This document shows positions 1-10,299 of a stretch of DNA of 64,000 bases, in pieces. Every line of letters begins with the position of its first letter. The first letter of the stretch is position 1. Position numbers and translations under genes: made by a program. Source of the stretch: Archilochus colubris. Its lineage: Eukaryota > Chordata > Aves > Apodiformes > Trochilidae. The stretch is from contig CM041089.1 in assembly GCA_023079485.1 (NCBI GenBank), positions 13,283,001-13,347,000 of the forward strand, read 5' to 3'. Below the pieces are notes generated by a model, which searched no databases, was not told the DNA's origin, and worked only from the letters and a program-made list of their open reading frames with translations.

Positions 1-1476
1 TCTTTTTAAAATATTTTAAAGCAAGAATTGTCCTTTGAATGAGGAATGTGGTCTATGTATTTTTTTTTTTGCCATTATTCAAACTGATACATATGTCCTC
101 AGCATACCAAAATCAGCTGGCTTTATTAGAATTCTGTATGACAGTCCAATAAAATGGATATTGCTACTCTGCTTTAAAGGGAAATTTCTTTGGAATAATA
201 AAAACAGCATCAGAAAAGGGAAGTATTGGGTTGTGGCCTTTCTTACACTGATAAGATTCAACTGACCTTCATTTCCTCATGCAAGTAACACTGCTACTGT
301 GCAACACAAATGGAGGTTGTGCAAAAGCTTTCTCTCTTAGCAAAGGCAGAAAAAAATCTCAGATCTGATAAAAATACCTGGCAAGTATTTTATTAATGGC
401 TATCAATCTTCTAATGTCTTCATAAAAGAGGCATTTGACCAGTTTGCACAGCTCTGCTCCAGACCTCAGCAACCTCATTAACAGTTTTTGATGCTGCCCT
501 AACTTCTTCTTCACCACAGGCAAGTGGAAGTTGTAAACCCAGTAAGTTTGGGCTGAGCTGTATTTTTTGTTGGAAATAATGTGTATCACACAACAAGCAG
601 GCCCTGCTCTTGGCAACAGCTTCCACTCTCAAGCAGCTACTATTAAATTGTAATCAGCAGATTAAGTATCCCCTGGAAACCCAAATCTCTCCATTTGGAA
701 TTGCTCTGTCCTGCTCACAGGGCTGTGTAACAACTGATGTATTTAGCAACAACTCCTTCATCAATGTGCATCAAACTGCATCCTCCTGAGAAAATCCACT
801 CTAATTTTAAAATAAAAAGGGGGATTTAAAAAAACAGACCAATAGTTCTCATTTTACACTGTTTCCTGCTTCTGCTGCCAAATGAGGAACCTCTTCAAAC
901 ACAAAGACTCAAATGATTCGGGCCTAACAGCCACTTATTGGTAAGATGCTGACACCCCCTCCCCAGAAGCAGCAGCCTCCTCAAATAATGTTTGAGCAAG
1001 CACAGCCTAGGAAGAAAAATCACAAACTCTAAAGAAATAATCTTTCACAACAAGGTTATAAATACTATCTGGCAAAAGAAAAAAGTCAGTCCAAACTGAC
1101 CTGAAGTAACCTGAGTTTCAAGTCATAACCTTTCAAAGAATTTAATCTTTCAACCTTATTTACAAAATTTATTAACAGTATGAAAAACTACTATATTTAA
1201 CATTCACCATAATATGAGTCATTGTATGAGGTGATTCATCCTCTGAGGTGAATCTCTACGTACTGCAAGATGACTGAAAATATTAAAAATGTGAATTTTT
1301 AGATTCTAAAATATTGAACTTGAGGTAGAAGTTACAAAGGGTAAGCTTAGAGCAACATTCTGGAAGATTTTCGAGACAATTCCCAAAACAAATAAACTGA
1401 GTGTTTGTCAAAACTCCTAGAGCTGCACTAATTAGCATGGTTCAAGGAGCTGAAGAAATCAAGCTGCAACTGAAAG
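1..1476. other. AT-rich flank with no recognised gene
   Basis: This low-GC stretch lies beyond the 3' end of TSSC4. In human the next gene is TRPM5, convergent with TSSC4, so its 3' end would be expected here or just to the left. No TRPM5-like exon was recognised. Plus-strand AATAAA motifs occur near 149 and 1391. Confidence 0.5.
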
Positions 1477-1482
1477 TTTATT
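1477..1482 (-). terminator. TSSC4: Candidate TSSC4 poly(A) signal AATAAA
   Basis: AATAAA reads on the minus strand about 840 nt downstream of the TSSC4 stop codon. A T-rich stretch follows. The intervening 1483-2322 is AT-rich without a reading frame, as expected of a 3' UTR. Another match lies in the T/A-rich stretch near 1905-1910. This is a motif match only. Confidence 0.3.
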
Positions 1483-2322
1483 GAATCCCAAAGAACAAAA
1501 AAACCCAACAGTTTGGATACAAATCCACACATGGAATCAGTGCCACCTGGAAAGGACATACAAACATTCAGGCCAAGAATCATCACATCAGGAGGAAAAG
1601 CTGCTGCCCAGTTCAACCACTGAATTTTGATCTCCACTCAACAGACTTTGCTGGAGCAAAGCTGAGTCTGTCTTCCCCACATGTATCCAGAGTTCTACCT
1701 CTCCACAGGAAATATTATTATAATCTTTACAATGTAACACTATATACAAGTTAAATCTTCAGCTAACCTTAAAAAAATACTGGTTTTGCACTTCCCCCAG
1801 GAGCCCCCCAAAGGGATAGTTGGGCACTGCTGTGCTTTTACTGTCAAAAATTTCCTCCCTGGGACAGAGCCTGGAGAAATCACATCAAATGGAAGACTAG
1901 GTTTTATTTTCAGTGTTTAAAAATCTCTACATACTGAGCTCATCATCTGTGTTTCAGAATTCTGGAGGATCTGGAGACTTCTCTAGATTTGGGGGTCAGT
2001 AGGAAGCCTTGCAGCCTTTTAGCTAAAAGATCTCTATTTGTTGCTAAGGCCAGAACAAGCCCCAGGGAGCTGCTTGAACAAACATATCACACTTAATTCC
2101 CTCCTGCTAGGGTGCAACTATCCTTTGCCCACAGACTTCTTATGAACAAGAAGTCTGAACTGCATTTTAGGTAGCCTGATTTCCAACAATATAAAGTGTG
2201 CCTGTGATGCAGACAAAATGCTACTGCATGGTTTCCAGACCAGAAAACAAAATAGTCAGAGAAAAACCAAACACATCCAAAGACAACACAGGTCCCTGAA
2301 TGTCTCCAATGTGCTCCAGCCT

Positions 2323-3363
2323 TCAGGATTCTTCCTCCTCACCTTCATTGTCTACTTTAGGTCGGAAATTTTTCCTGTTCTTCTTCTTACTGCAATGGAA
2401 TCCAACTGTTTCCAGTGGCTCTTCAGCTTTTCCACTAAACCTTGCACTAAGCTTACCTTCTGTACTCAGGTCCCCTGCCATCATGCACTCCTCCTCCTCC
2501 TCTGTTGCTTTTCCACTTCCACTGTCTAAGTGCCCCAGCTCTACCTTATCATCCTCCCTCAAGTCATCAGTTTTCTTAAGAGATTTTCCTTTCAGATCTG
2601 TTTTCAAGTGTTTCTTATCATCCTCCCCTGATGATGCTTTCTTCTCCAGTCCATCAACACCCCTTTTTATTGGTTTGGTGAAGACAATCCTCCCAGCTCC
2701 ACAGCTGGAAGGGTCCTGGTTGAAATATGGGGTGTAGCTATCTTGAGTAGCTGAGCTTTGCTCCTCTCCTCTTTTCTTCAAACCCTCTAGAAATTCCATG
2801 GCCACTGCCCTGTTAGTCTTGTCAGTAGACTCTGAAACTCCATCCAGGCTGTATTTGGTCCAACGCTCTGGGTGTGCCACATAGTCAGGCACTGCAGGAG
2901 AAGTTTTGGGAGCCAGCCCAGGTTTGCCTTGCTTTCCCACACTTTCTGAAGCCACATGACTGGAACCTGTGGTTGGAGGCAATGGACGTTTAAACCTCCC
3001 ATCAACAACATTATCTTCAGGCAGTGAGGGTACAGACAACTTGGCTGCCTCTTCCAGGCAATCAAAAATGCTCTGGCTACGGAGAGAGAACGTGGAACTC
3101 ATGCCCCTCAGATGGAATGGCTGGACAGGAGACTTGTGACTGCTGTCTGAAGAGTCAGGGGTCTTCCCTGGTCTGTAATCCCCATCCTCTACAGAGGGCT
3201 CCTCAGGAGATATTGTGTCAACTTCTGCTTCCTCCGTGGAGCCCAAATCATCGGAATCGGAGTCGCTGAGCGACACGGTGTCCGAGGGCAGAGCTCCTTC
3301 ACAGTCCATGGCACCTCCAGCCACTGTCCCCAAAAAGGGCTCAGCTCCATCCTGATCTCCCAT
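2323..3363 (-). CDS. TSSC4: TSSC4, U5 snRNP assembly factor (complete reading frame, 346 aa)
   Basis: TSSC4 is a mostly disordered nuclear protein. In vertebrates it binds U5 snRNP components (PRPF8/SNRNP200) and helps build U5 and the tri-snRNP. The frame reads 346 residues. Blocks recalled from mammalian TSSC4 are present in order: LPSDTVSLSDSDSD (about 25-38), VQPFHLRGMSSTFS (80-93) followed by IFDCLE (99-104), VPDYVAHPERWTKYSL (158-173), FNQDPSSCGAGRIVFTKP (214-231) and LETVGFH (318-323). The C-terminus is very acidic (EEEES). The ATG at 3363-3361 is chosen because it opens the conserved N-terminus; upstream in-frame sequence is interrupted by a good acceptor (pyrimidine tract ending TTCTAG at 3450), so the exon begins at 3449 with 86 nt of 5' UTR. 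The whole frame lies in one exon. No frameshift is seen. Identity is secure; function is inherited from the family. Confidence 0.95.
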   Translation of the reverse strand: MGDQDGAEPFLGTVAGGAMDCEGALPSDTVSLSDSDSDDLGSTEEAEVDTISPEEPSVEDGDYRPGKTPDSSDSSHKSPVQPFHLRGMSSTFSLRSQSIFDCLEEAAKLSVPSLPEDNVVDGRFKRPLPPTTGSSHVASESVGKQGKPGLAPKTSPAVPDYVAHPERWTKYSLDGVSESTDKTNRAVAMEFLEGLKKRGEEQSSATQDSYTPYFNQDPSSCGAGRIVFTKPIKRGVDGLEKKASSGEDDKKHLKTDLKGKSLKKTDDLREDDKVELGHLDSGSGKATEEEEECMMAGDLSTEGKLSARFSGKAEEPLETVGFHCSKKKNRKNFRPKVDNEGEEEES

Positions 3364-3449
3364 CTTCAAGTTAGGGCTCCAGGAAGGTCTTTGACAAAGG
3401 CCCAGGAAGAGCAGCAAAAAGTTTTCCAAGCAACCAGCAAATTTAGTGC
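3364..3449 (-). other. TSSC4: TSSC4 5' UTR segment of the coding exon
   Basis: A strong acceptor on the minus strand (T-rich tract, then CTAG, ending at 3450) precedes 86 nt of leader before the ATG. An upstream noncoding exon in the CpG island near 5.6-6.4 kb is therefore expected. Its donor could not be fixed: plausible GTGAG- or GTAGGG-type donors on the minus strand occur near 5959 and 6080. Confidence 0.6.
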
Positions 3450-5555
3450 CTAGAATACAAAGAAGCACAGAAATGCAACAGTAAAATAAAAATATCACTC
3501 TGTGCTGTGCAAAATAATTACAATCCCCTAGTACAGTATTTCAGGGATTCCTGAGCTATTTTTGCTTGATCTAAGACCATTATTTGAGGCATGAATGCAC
3601 AGTAAAACTAATGACTTACGTAAGTCTCAATATAAGAATCTAAAGTAATTAAAAACAGCACTGCACACCGAGTTTCAATAAAGGTTACAGCAGATCCAAT
3701 TACTGAAAGAGAATTTTTAAAATAAATCTGAATACCTCTTGATTGTCTTCTACATCTTAGAAAGCAACAACCACTGCAAATGACACTCTGCATTTCTCAT
3801 ACTGCATAGATTGGTACCTAAAGTACAAAACCACATCCTAATCACTCAGACATCTTTTGGCCACTCTGAACCTTGGCTGCATCAGACACTTTACCTCCTG
3901 TCCCAATAATCATCACATTCTGCTAATTAGAAAGGACACTATCACTGCCTGAGGTCAGTGCCAGACAAGCCACAAAAATGTCACAGCTGCAGCTTCAGGA
4001 TTGCTTTAAAGTAACATCAAGTGCAAGGTCCACTCTGACCTTGTCTTGAAGCACTCATGTCTCCACTTGATCCCTGGAATCACAGATTGAGCCAGCCCCA
4101 GGATGCAAATCCACTGGAAAACTAATCACACATGCCATGCTTGAGCCTGGAAACAAAGGGGAGGGTGCACCTAAGGGTCTGCAAGACCTGGCCCTTCAGG
4201 GAGTCAAAGGCAGAGTGCTGAGAAGCCTGACTTCCAGCAGCAGCTGGAATCCAGATTCCCTCTGCCACCTGCTTGAACTTGTGGAACTGAGGTGCTTGGC
4301 AATCACACTACCACTTGCTGGGCAATCAGAAACCAAGCTGGCAAATAGATCCTTCAGCTCACAAAAACATGAGTTAGAGACACAGTTCTAACATATTATT
4401 AGAATAAGCTCAACTACCTAATTACAGGTCCTTCTGAAATGATTCAGTAAACAGACATGGAAAGTCTGTTAGTCACTCACTTTCTATGGACACTGAGTCA
4501 GCTTCCCCTCCTCAGGGTCGGTGAAAGCCACCAAAGATCTCAATGCTTCCACCCTAGAAAACAAACATTTCCATCAAGATACTGGAAATGTAGTTTGAAA
4601 ACGAGTTTTAAAAGTAATTCCTTCCCCTTGAATCATCCAAAGCTGCAGAACCAAGTTCTAAATCTGACACAAACTCATGCTAGTACAAAAAGTGCAGATA
4701 TTCCTGGGTTTTTGGCAAAGGAAAAACACACAGCCTAATAAGGCAGGCACCACTGTATTTACTCAGTCTCCACACTCACATTGCCAAGATTATTCTGTAC
4801 AGCAGAAGAAAGGTTTTAAGAAAGCAGAACTGCAATTTGCCCGTGCTGTAAACCATTAGTATATGTACAGTATTAAATGCAACTAAGAACATAAACTATG
4901 CATTGCAAGTATTAAATGCTGCAAAAAAAGAGACCATGGATACCATGGAGCTGTGTTTGCAAAGAAAGGACATAGTCACAGCTAGTGCCACATTTCCATG
5001 GGGCATTAAAACATGGAGAAACTTCTGAAGAATTCAGCAGACCTGTTGATGGAACACAACACCTGGGTTCCATGTAAAGCTTGGCTCTTTGACTAAAGAA
5101 ATCTGGTGACTGCTCTTGAAAGCACTGCCCTCAGTATAACTCTTAAATAGGACACAATACCCTGAAAATCAGTCTTCGGCTTAATTTTATGACACAAAAG
5201 TAATGACTACAACCCAAAAGAGGCACTGAAGCACAGCAGTGACTACTAAACCACTTATTTTCAGATAGCAGTAGAAGTGTCCATCACAGGCTGTGAATCA
5301 GGGTATCTGTCTGAGGACTGTTACACATACAAACGTTGCTCCTAAGGGGATGTTTTAGCCCTAACTCCATTAGCAGACAAACACACTGACCCTTAGAATA
5401 CACCAGGCAGACTCACAGGTTCATTACGGTGATGTGATCACAGCACAAGTGAGACAGGATCCTGTCTTTCTCTAGGGGAAAGTCCCCATTAGACTCTTCC
5501 ATCCTGCTCTGCCGTTAACAGGCTCTGTTCTCCTGCAGCACTGGGAGGAAAAGAG
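3450..5555. other. TSSC4: Presumed TSSC4 intron 1
   Basis: This is unique sequence between the CpG island and the acceptor at 3450. No exon, tandem repeat or transposon was recognised. Confidence 0.5.
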
Positions 5556-5734
5556 ACCCCAGTCACCCCAAAACTCCTCTCAGAAAGCACTGCAGCCAAC
5601 ACCCCCCCCTTAACCCCAGCGCTGCGCTTCGGGACGGTGCCCGCAGAGGCTGAGGGCAGCAATGCTGGTCCTTCACCTCGGGGAGGGGGAAACCACCGGG
5701 CCTGGCCCAACATCGCAGGTACAGCCCACAGCCT

Positions 5735-5812
5735 GCCCAGGACCCCCTCTCCTTTCCCCTGCCCAGCACCCCCTCTCCCTTCCCCTACCCAGAGCCCCCT
5801 CTCCTTTCCCCT
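5735..5812. repeat. 26-bp C-rich tandem repeat, three copies
   Basis: Three consecutive 26 bp units (5735-5760, 5761-5786, 5787-5812) share a CCCAG..CCCCCTCTCC.TTCCCCT pattern with only a few substitutions. They lie at the inner edge of the TSSC4 CpG island. Confidence 0.85.
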
Positions 5813-5904
5813 GCCCACCCTGCCGCGGCCTACACCGCCGCTCCCCGTCCCGCAGGCCTCAGCACAGCCGCGGGCTGACGCCTTCTTCCAGCCCCCACCT
5901 ACCC

Positions 5905-5920
5905 CCACACACACACACAC
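5905..5920. repeat. Short (CA)n microsatellite
   Basis: About eight CA units lie within the TSSC4 CpG island. Confidence 0.8.
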
Positions 5921-6114
5921 CCTCCTCCTCCCGACACGGGGGCTCCCGGAGCTCCCCTCACCCCGCACACTGAGGAAAGGAGAGCGAAACGCCGCATACC
6001 CCAGCACCGCACCTGCCCCAACACCGTTCCCGCCGCTCCCCCTCTCCGCCCCGGGGCACGCTGGGACACCGAGTCCCTACCAGCAGCCACAGGCCGGCAG
6101 GGCGCGGCGGGAAG

Positions 6115-6133
6115 ACTACAACTCCCAGCAGGC
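6115..6133 (+). promoter_or_regulatory. ZNF143/THAP11-type motif 1
   Basis: ACTACAACTCCCAGCAGGC closely matches the ACTACAATTCCCAGCATGC promoter element bound by ZNF143 with THAP11 and HCFC1. It lies inside the TSSC4 CpG island. Confidence 0.7.
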
Positions 6134-6213
6134 AAAGCGGCGCAGATGGGAGTGGGGAGGAAGGAAAGCGGGTGACCTCCGCCTCCCAACCCCGCAGCAC
6201 CTCTCTCTCCTTT

Positions 6214-6233
6214 GCGCCCCGGTAGTTGTAGTC
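6214..6233 (-). promoter_or_regulatory. ZNF143/THAP11-type motif 2
   Basis: On the minus strand this reads GACTACAACTACCGGGGCGC. The ACTACAA core is intact and the right half diverges. It is opposite in orientation to the other two copies. Confidence 0.5.
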
Positions 6234-6330
6234 GCTGCCGTTCCTCCAGCGGCGGACATTTTGAGAGACGAAGCGTGAACGGGCCCGCCGCGGAACGAGG
6301 CCGCGATCTGCCCTCCGCGGAGACGGGGGA

Positions 6331-6349
6331 ACTACAGCTCCCAGGGTGC
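6331..6349 (+). promoter_or_regulatory. ZNF143/THAP11-type motif 3
   Basis: ACTACAGCTCCCAGGGTGC keeps the ACTACA..TCCCAG core of the ZNF143 element, 216 bp from motif 1. Confidence 0.6.
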
Positions 6350-6365
6350 TCCGCGCCTGAAGCTC

Positions 6366-6378
6366 GCCCGCCATTTTG
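6366..6378 (-). promoter_or_regulatory. YY1-type motif
   Basis: The minus strand reads CAAAATGGCGGGC, close to the YY1 consensus AANATGGCGGC. A weaker relative (CAAAATGTCCGC) lies near 6250. The orientation suggests minus-strand transcription starting just above it. Confidence 0.6.
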
Positions 6379-6529
6379 CGCCTGTGAGGAGCTGGAGCGG
6401 GAGCGGCGCTGAGCGGGGTGCGGGTCCGCGGTACCGGGAATGGCTGCGGTGGCTGAAGCCCCGTGGGCACCTCTCGGGCTTCCCGGCTCCAGGAAGGGGT
6501 CGGCATGGCGAGCACGGAGAGGCAGGGAA

Positions 6530-6624
<95 letters not shown>
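6530..6624. repeat. (AAT)n microsatellite, about 32 units
   Basis: An uninterrupted AAT trinucleotide run of about 95 bp begins within 160 bp of the YY1 motif at the upstream edge of the TSSC4 CpG island. Open frames through it encode only poly-Asn, poly-Ile or poly-Leu and are not genes. Confidence 0.97.
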
Positions 6625-6627
<3 letters not shown>

Positions 6628-6649
6628 GTCCAGAGTTTTTTTTTTCCTC

Positions 6650-8860
6650 ATCAGAAAAGCAGGGTTTAGTCACAATGAAGACTTCAGAGGAATGGCTGGG
6701 GGTTTTTTTCTTTGCTTGTTTTCGGTACAATTTGTAGGGATTTGTTTTCTACTCTAGCAAGTCATTGGTGGCATAAAACCACTCCTCATCCCCCCTCAAA
6801 ATAATGATAAATAAAGTTTCTATTTTCCATCCCAGAAGGTTGTGTTCCCTGTGGGCATTGGGAAGTGGAGCGCTGTATGAAGATGTTTCACTGGTACTCA
6901 CCAAACATCCCTCATTTTTTAATTCCTGTTTCTGCAAGGTGTTCATTTGGTGGAAATGAATTTCTGAAATGGTTCAGTATTTCTGCATGAGAAACTTACT
7001 GTTAGTTTCACAAGTGCAGCTACTTACAAGGGACTTAGCTAAAAGCAAAAGTACAGAAACAGAAAACCACCTTTATCCTGGTCCAAACCAGGACACTAGG
7101 ATAAGGAAAAAAGAAAAAGCCAGGTTTGCTGAGCTGGTGGGCTGTGGTTCCATCTTCCCCAGGCTTTTTTTTTATTGCCTCGGGGTTTTATTACTAAATA
7201 AAAAAACCAGCCTGAGCCTTTAAAGGTTGCACATGGACCTCTGTGCAGAGGGATTTACTGTAGGCTTTGCATGTCATTCAAGCTCACCTATGCCACTGTT
7301 TTGCAACAAATTAAGAAGTTGGCATTGAAGGACAACTTTGTCTGATTTTTGTGGCACTTTTCATTCCCTCTCCATGCCATCCCAGCCCTGCTCCATCACT
7401 GCTTTGCTGAGGGCCCTGCAGCCATGGCAGAGGAGACTTCACTGCATCCCTCCAGGCAGGGCTTCCCCTGAATCACTCCTAACATCAACTGCAGCCACTT
7501 TGTTTGCATCATCATTTTTAAACCTATACTTTCCACCTGCTGGAGTGTTGCTAACTACGGTAATTTCTGAGCCTGGTGCTGCGTTTGGAATACATTTGGC
7601 AGCAATGACTAAATCAGTGCAAAATGCCTCCTGCCTGGCTGGAGTTGTGCTGGAGATTTAAAACAACAGCTTTAGAGGTGTTCCCCTCTCTGTTGATCCT
7701 ATTTTTCTAATGTACACACTTCAGTTTGTCACGGGTATTCCAATGGGTTCCCAGCTGGAGGGAGGGAGCAAAAAGGGAGTCTGGTGGGTGGGTGAACATG
7801 AATGGATGTGAGGAAGGCAGTAAACAGGCAAAAGGAGCCAAGAATAAACCATGAGTGCTGTGTAACACCATCAAGGGTGCAGGGGTACAGCAGGAGTGAG
7901 CCCCTGAGGGTGCTAAGGAGCAGACAAGAGGAAAACCAGAGCCCTGTTTTTATAAAGCTGGAGACAAGAAGGGTTCACCCTGGGCTGGTGCAAGCAATGC
8001 ACCTGATTTTCAACCCTGGTTTCAGTGCTCAGTTGGGAGCTCAGGCAGAAGAGGGCTACCCTACCTCCAACATTTCCATGACCTGTGGATGTGGACAAGC
8101 CTCATTCCTCCATTTCCAGAGGCTACAAGTTTTCCTTTTTTTGCCTGTCATGTATGTTGATACCCAGGTCCCCTTCAGAAGCTGACTGACCCCTTTGTCC
8201 TTGTTCCTGTCTCTTTGCAGACAGATTTAGCATCTCACACTGCAGAGAACATGAGGCTGAGCTGCTTTTCCTCTGGTGGCTGAGGCCAAGCCAGTTTGCA
8301 GTGGTGTGGATCTGCTGGTGTGTTGGGATTTTTGCTATTGCTTGGCGACCGCTGAAATGAAAATAATGAGTCAGCCTCTGAAGACAAACAGATGGTAAAG
8401 TGTTTTCCTCTCCCAGGCATGAGCTGAAGTGGCTTGAAGAGGGGTGAGGGGCTAAAAGGCAGACCTGAGCTTCTGAGCAGGACATCATCCATACCCACAA
8501 CGTGGATTTTGAGGGGCCAGCTCCTTCACAGAGATGGCCCCACGCATCTGCAGGAGCCCAGTTAATCCCTGCATGTGGGTACCAAATGCACAGCAGTCCC
8601 AGCCCTCTCCTGGGGTGTCTGCTGCTCTTTTCTTGCAGAAAAATGTTGTTTCACAGCCCCCATCCAGGAACTGTTTCTGCTGCTCACTGGCAGGCTCCTG
8701 CTGCTTCTGCACTCAGAGCCTGGCAGAGCCTTCTGGCCCTGCTCCTCACAGTTGTAGGCAAGTGGGAGGCATGTCCTCAGCAGCCCCTTGGGTTTTGCAA
8801 GCCAGACACTGACTGGATGCATTTTCATTATGTCCTCTGTCTTCCCAGAAAGAAGAGGTA
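6650..8860. other. Intergenic, no feature recognised
   Basis: This is unique sequence of moderate GC upstream of TSSC4. No exon, RNA gene or transposon was recognised; the open frames are short and unlike known proteins. Confidence 0.5.
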
Positions 8861-9175
8861 ATCATAGAATCTGCCAAGTTGTAAAGGACCCATCAGGCTC
8901 ATCAACTCCTGTCCCTTTGGAGGGCACCCCAAGAATCACCCCATGTGCCTGAGAGCATCATCCAAACATTTATTGAACTCAGGCAGGTTTGGTGCTGGAA
9001 CTGCTTCCCTTGGGAGCTTGTTCCACTGCTCAACCACCTTCTCAGGTGAAAAACCTTTTTCCTTACATCCAACTTAAACTTCCCCCAGCACATCTTCCTA
9101 CCATTCCTCCACTGGTCACCAGAGAGCTCAGTGCCTGTTCCTCCTCCTTACCCAGTGAGGAAGGTGGGGTAATTG
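8861..9175 (-). mobile_element. CR1 LINE 3' fragment
   Basis: The plus strand begins with ATCATAGAATC and continues with the typical reverse-complement CR1 3' end: a hepta/octamer tail, a block resembling GGTTTGGTGCTGGAACTG, TTGTTCCACTGCTCAACC, and a segment over the end of the reverse-transcriptase ORF. It is old and 5'-truncated, with many substitutions. Confidence 0.8.
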
Positions 9176-9373
9176 ATGCTGGAGCTCCTGAAGTGTTTTC
9201 CTGCAGGCAAAAAGCAAAAGCACTGTAGTATCCCTGCATCCTCCTCTGCTGGGAGAAGGCAGTCACACCAAGCTGGAGTGGGGACAGGCAAAGGAATTCA
9301 TTTGAGTTGCCCTTCCCCATTTGCAGAGAGGAAAGTCCACAGTTGGCCTTGAAACCCTCCCCTGGGGTGAGTT

Positions 9374-9414
9374 TCACAGAATGTTAGGGGCTGGAAGGGA
9401 CCTCAAAAGATCCT
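9374..9414 (-). mobile_element. CR1 LINE 3' end, left half (split by solo LTR)
   Basis: CACAGAATGTTAGGGGCTGG followed by AAGGGACCTC is a CR1 3' terminus in reverse complement. Homology stops at 9414 and resumes at 9827, the two borders of the inserted LTR. Confidence 0.8.
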
Positions 9415-9826
9415 TGTTTTAGTGACAAATGCTCTGTTATTCCCCACTACCCTCCCAGGGAAAACAAGGGAATAGAGGAGAGAAACTTTATGGCTGAATA
9501 CAACTTCAGTAGGTAGAACCTACTCAAGGTTTTACCTGTCTGGGTGAGTGATGTCCTTCTTCAGGGAGGAAACCAGGAGCAGCAGGGCAGAAAGCCTTAA
9601 CCCAGCCAACACACCAACCAGACAAGCCACCATTTGCCTCTCTTGGGAGCCCTTTTATACTGAGCACATGGGTTGGAGCACTGGGATTGCTCCATTTGGG
9701 TCACCTGGCCCATCCTCTCCTCCCATAGCTCAGCTGCTCCCCATCATCACTGCCACGGCCACAGCCTGGAAGCTGCTGGGGGGTCCTAGGAAGGTTCTCC
9801 TGTCCTGGTCCTCTCAAACCAGGACA
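9415..9826 (-). mobile_element. Endogenous retroviral solo LTR (412 bp) nested in CR1
   Basis: On the minus strand the element begins TGTCCTGGTTTGAGAGGACC and ends CACTAAAACA, giving TG...CA termini. It has a TATAAAA box at 9659-9653, about 168 bp from its start. Flanks are ATCCT (9410-9414) and ATCAT (9827-9831), a 5 bp target duplication with one mismatch. The ends interrupt a CR1 sequence that is otherwise continuous. The first 26 bp form a 9 bp stem (TGTCCTGGT / ACCAGGACA, 8 nt loop). No gag, pol or env sequence is present, so this is a solo LTR. A 5 bp duplication suggests an ERVL-like family, but the family is not proven. Confidence 0.75.
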
Positions 9827-10295
9827 ATCATGGAGTCCAACCCCCCTACCAGAGCAGGATCACCTGGTGTAGGTCACACAGAACACATCCAGGTGGGGCC
9901 TGAATGTCTCTAGAGAAGGAGACTCCCCAACCTCACTGAGCAGCCTGTGCCAGGGCTCTGTCCCCCTCTCAGTGAAAAAGCTTTTCTTGTATTTACATGG
10001 AGCCTCCTATGGTCCAGCTTGCACTTATTACCACTTGTCCTATCATTGGGCATCACTGAGCAGAGCCTGGCACCATCCTCCTGGCACTCACCCTTTATAC
10101 ATTTATAAACATTAATGGGGTCACCCTCATTCTCCTCCAAGCTGCAGAGCCCCAGCTCCTCAGCCTTTCCTCACAAGGGAGATGTTTCACTCCCTTCAGC
10201 ATCTTGCTCACTCTGTGCTGAACTCTTTCAAGCAGTTCACTGTCCTGGAACTGAGAGACCCAGAACTGGACACAATATTCCAGATGAGATGAAAA
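9827..10295 (-). mobile_element. CR1 LINE 3' fragment, right half
   Basis: This continues the CR1 from 9414. The minus strand encodes a decayed reverse-transcriptase C-terminus (residues like LEYCVQFW...LLERVQHRV...LPCEERLR), with stops and shifts. It is an inactive fossil. Confidence 0.85.
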
Positions 10296-10299
10296 TCTT

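Larger units (their letters stand above)
5560..6528 (-). promoter_or_regulatory. TSSC4: CpG island and promoter of TSSC4
   Basis: GC content and CpG density rise sharply between about 5.56 and 6.53 kb, against AT-rich flanks. The block contains three ACTACAA-type (ZNF143/THAP11) motifs and a YY1-type motif. The YY1 motif reads AAAATGGCGGGC on the minus strand, the orientation usual just downstream of a start site, which places minus-strand initiation near 6.38-6.40 kb. ACTACAA motifs on both strands leave room for a divergent plus-strand transcript. The transcript assignment is inference. Confidence 0.7.

Noticed and set aside
1..2200. TRPM5, expected by synteny to the left of TSSC4
   Set aside because: No TRP-channel exon or transmembrane-coding segment was recognised; it probably lies beyond the window.
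2218..2737. Plus-strand frames of 103 and 145 codons
   Set aside because: Antisense shadows of the TSSC4 coding exon.
5899..6757. Open frames of 105-250 codons with poly-Leu, poly-Ile or poly-Asn runs
   Set aside because: They exist only because the AAT repeat has no stop in those frames, joined to CpG-island sequence. No protein family resemblance.
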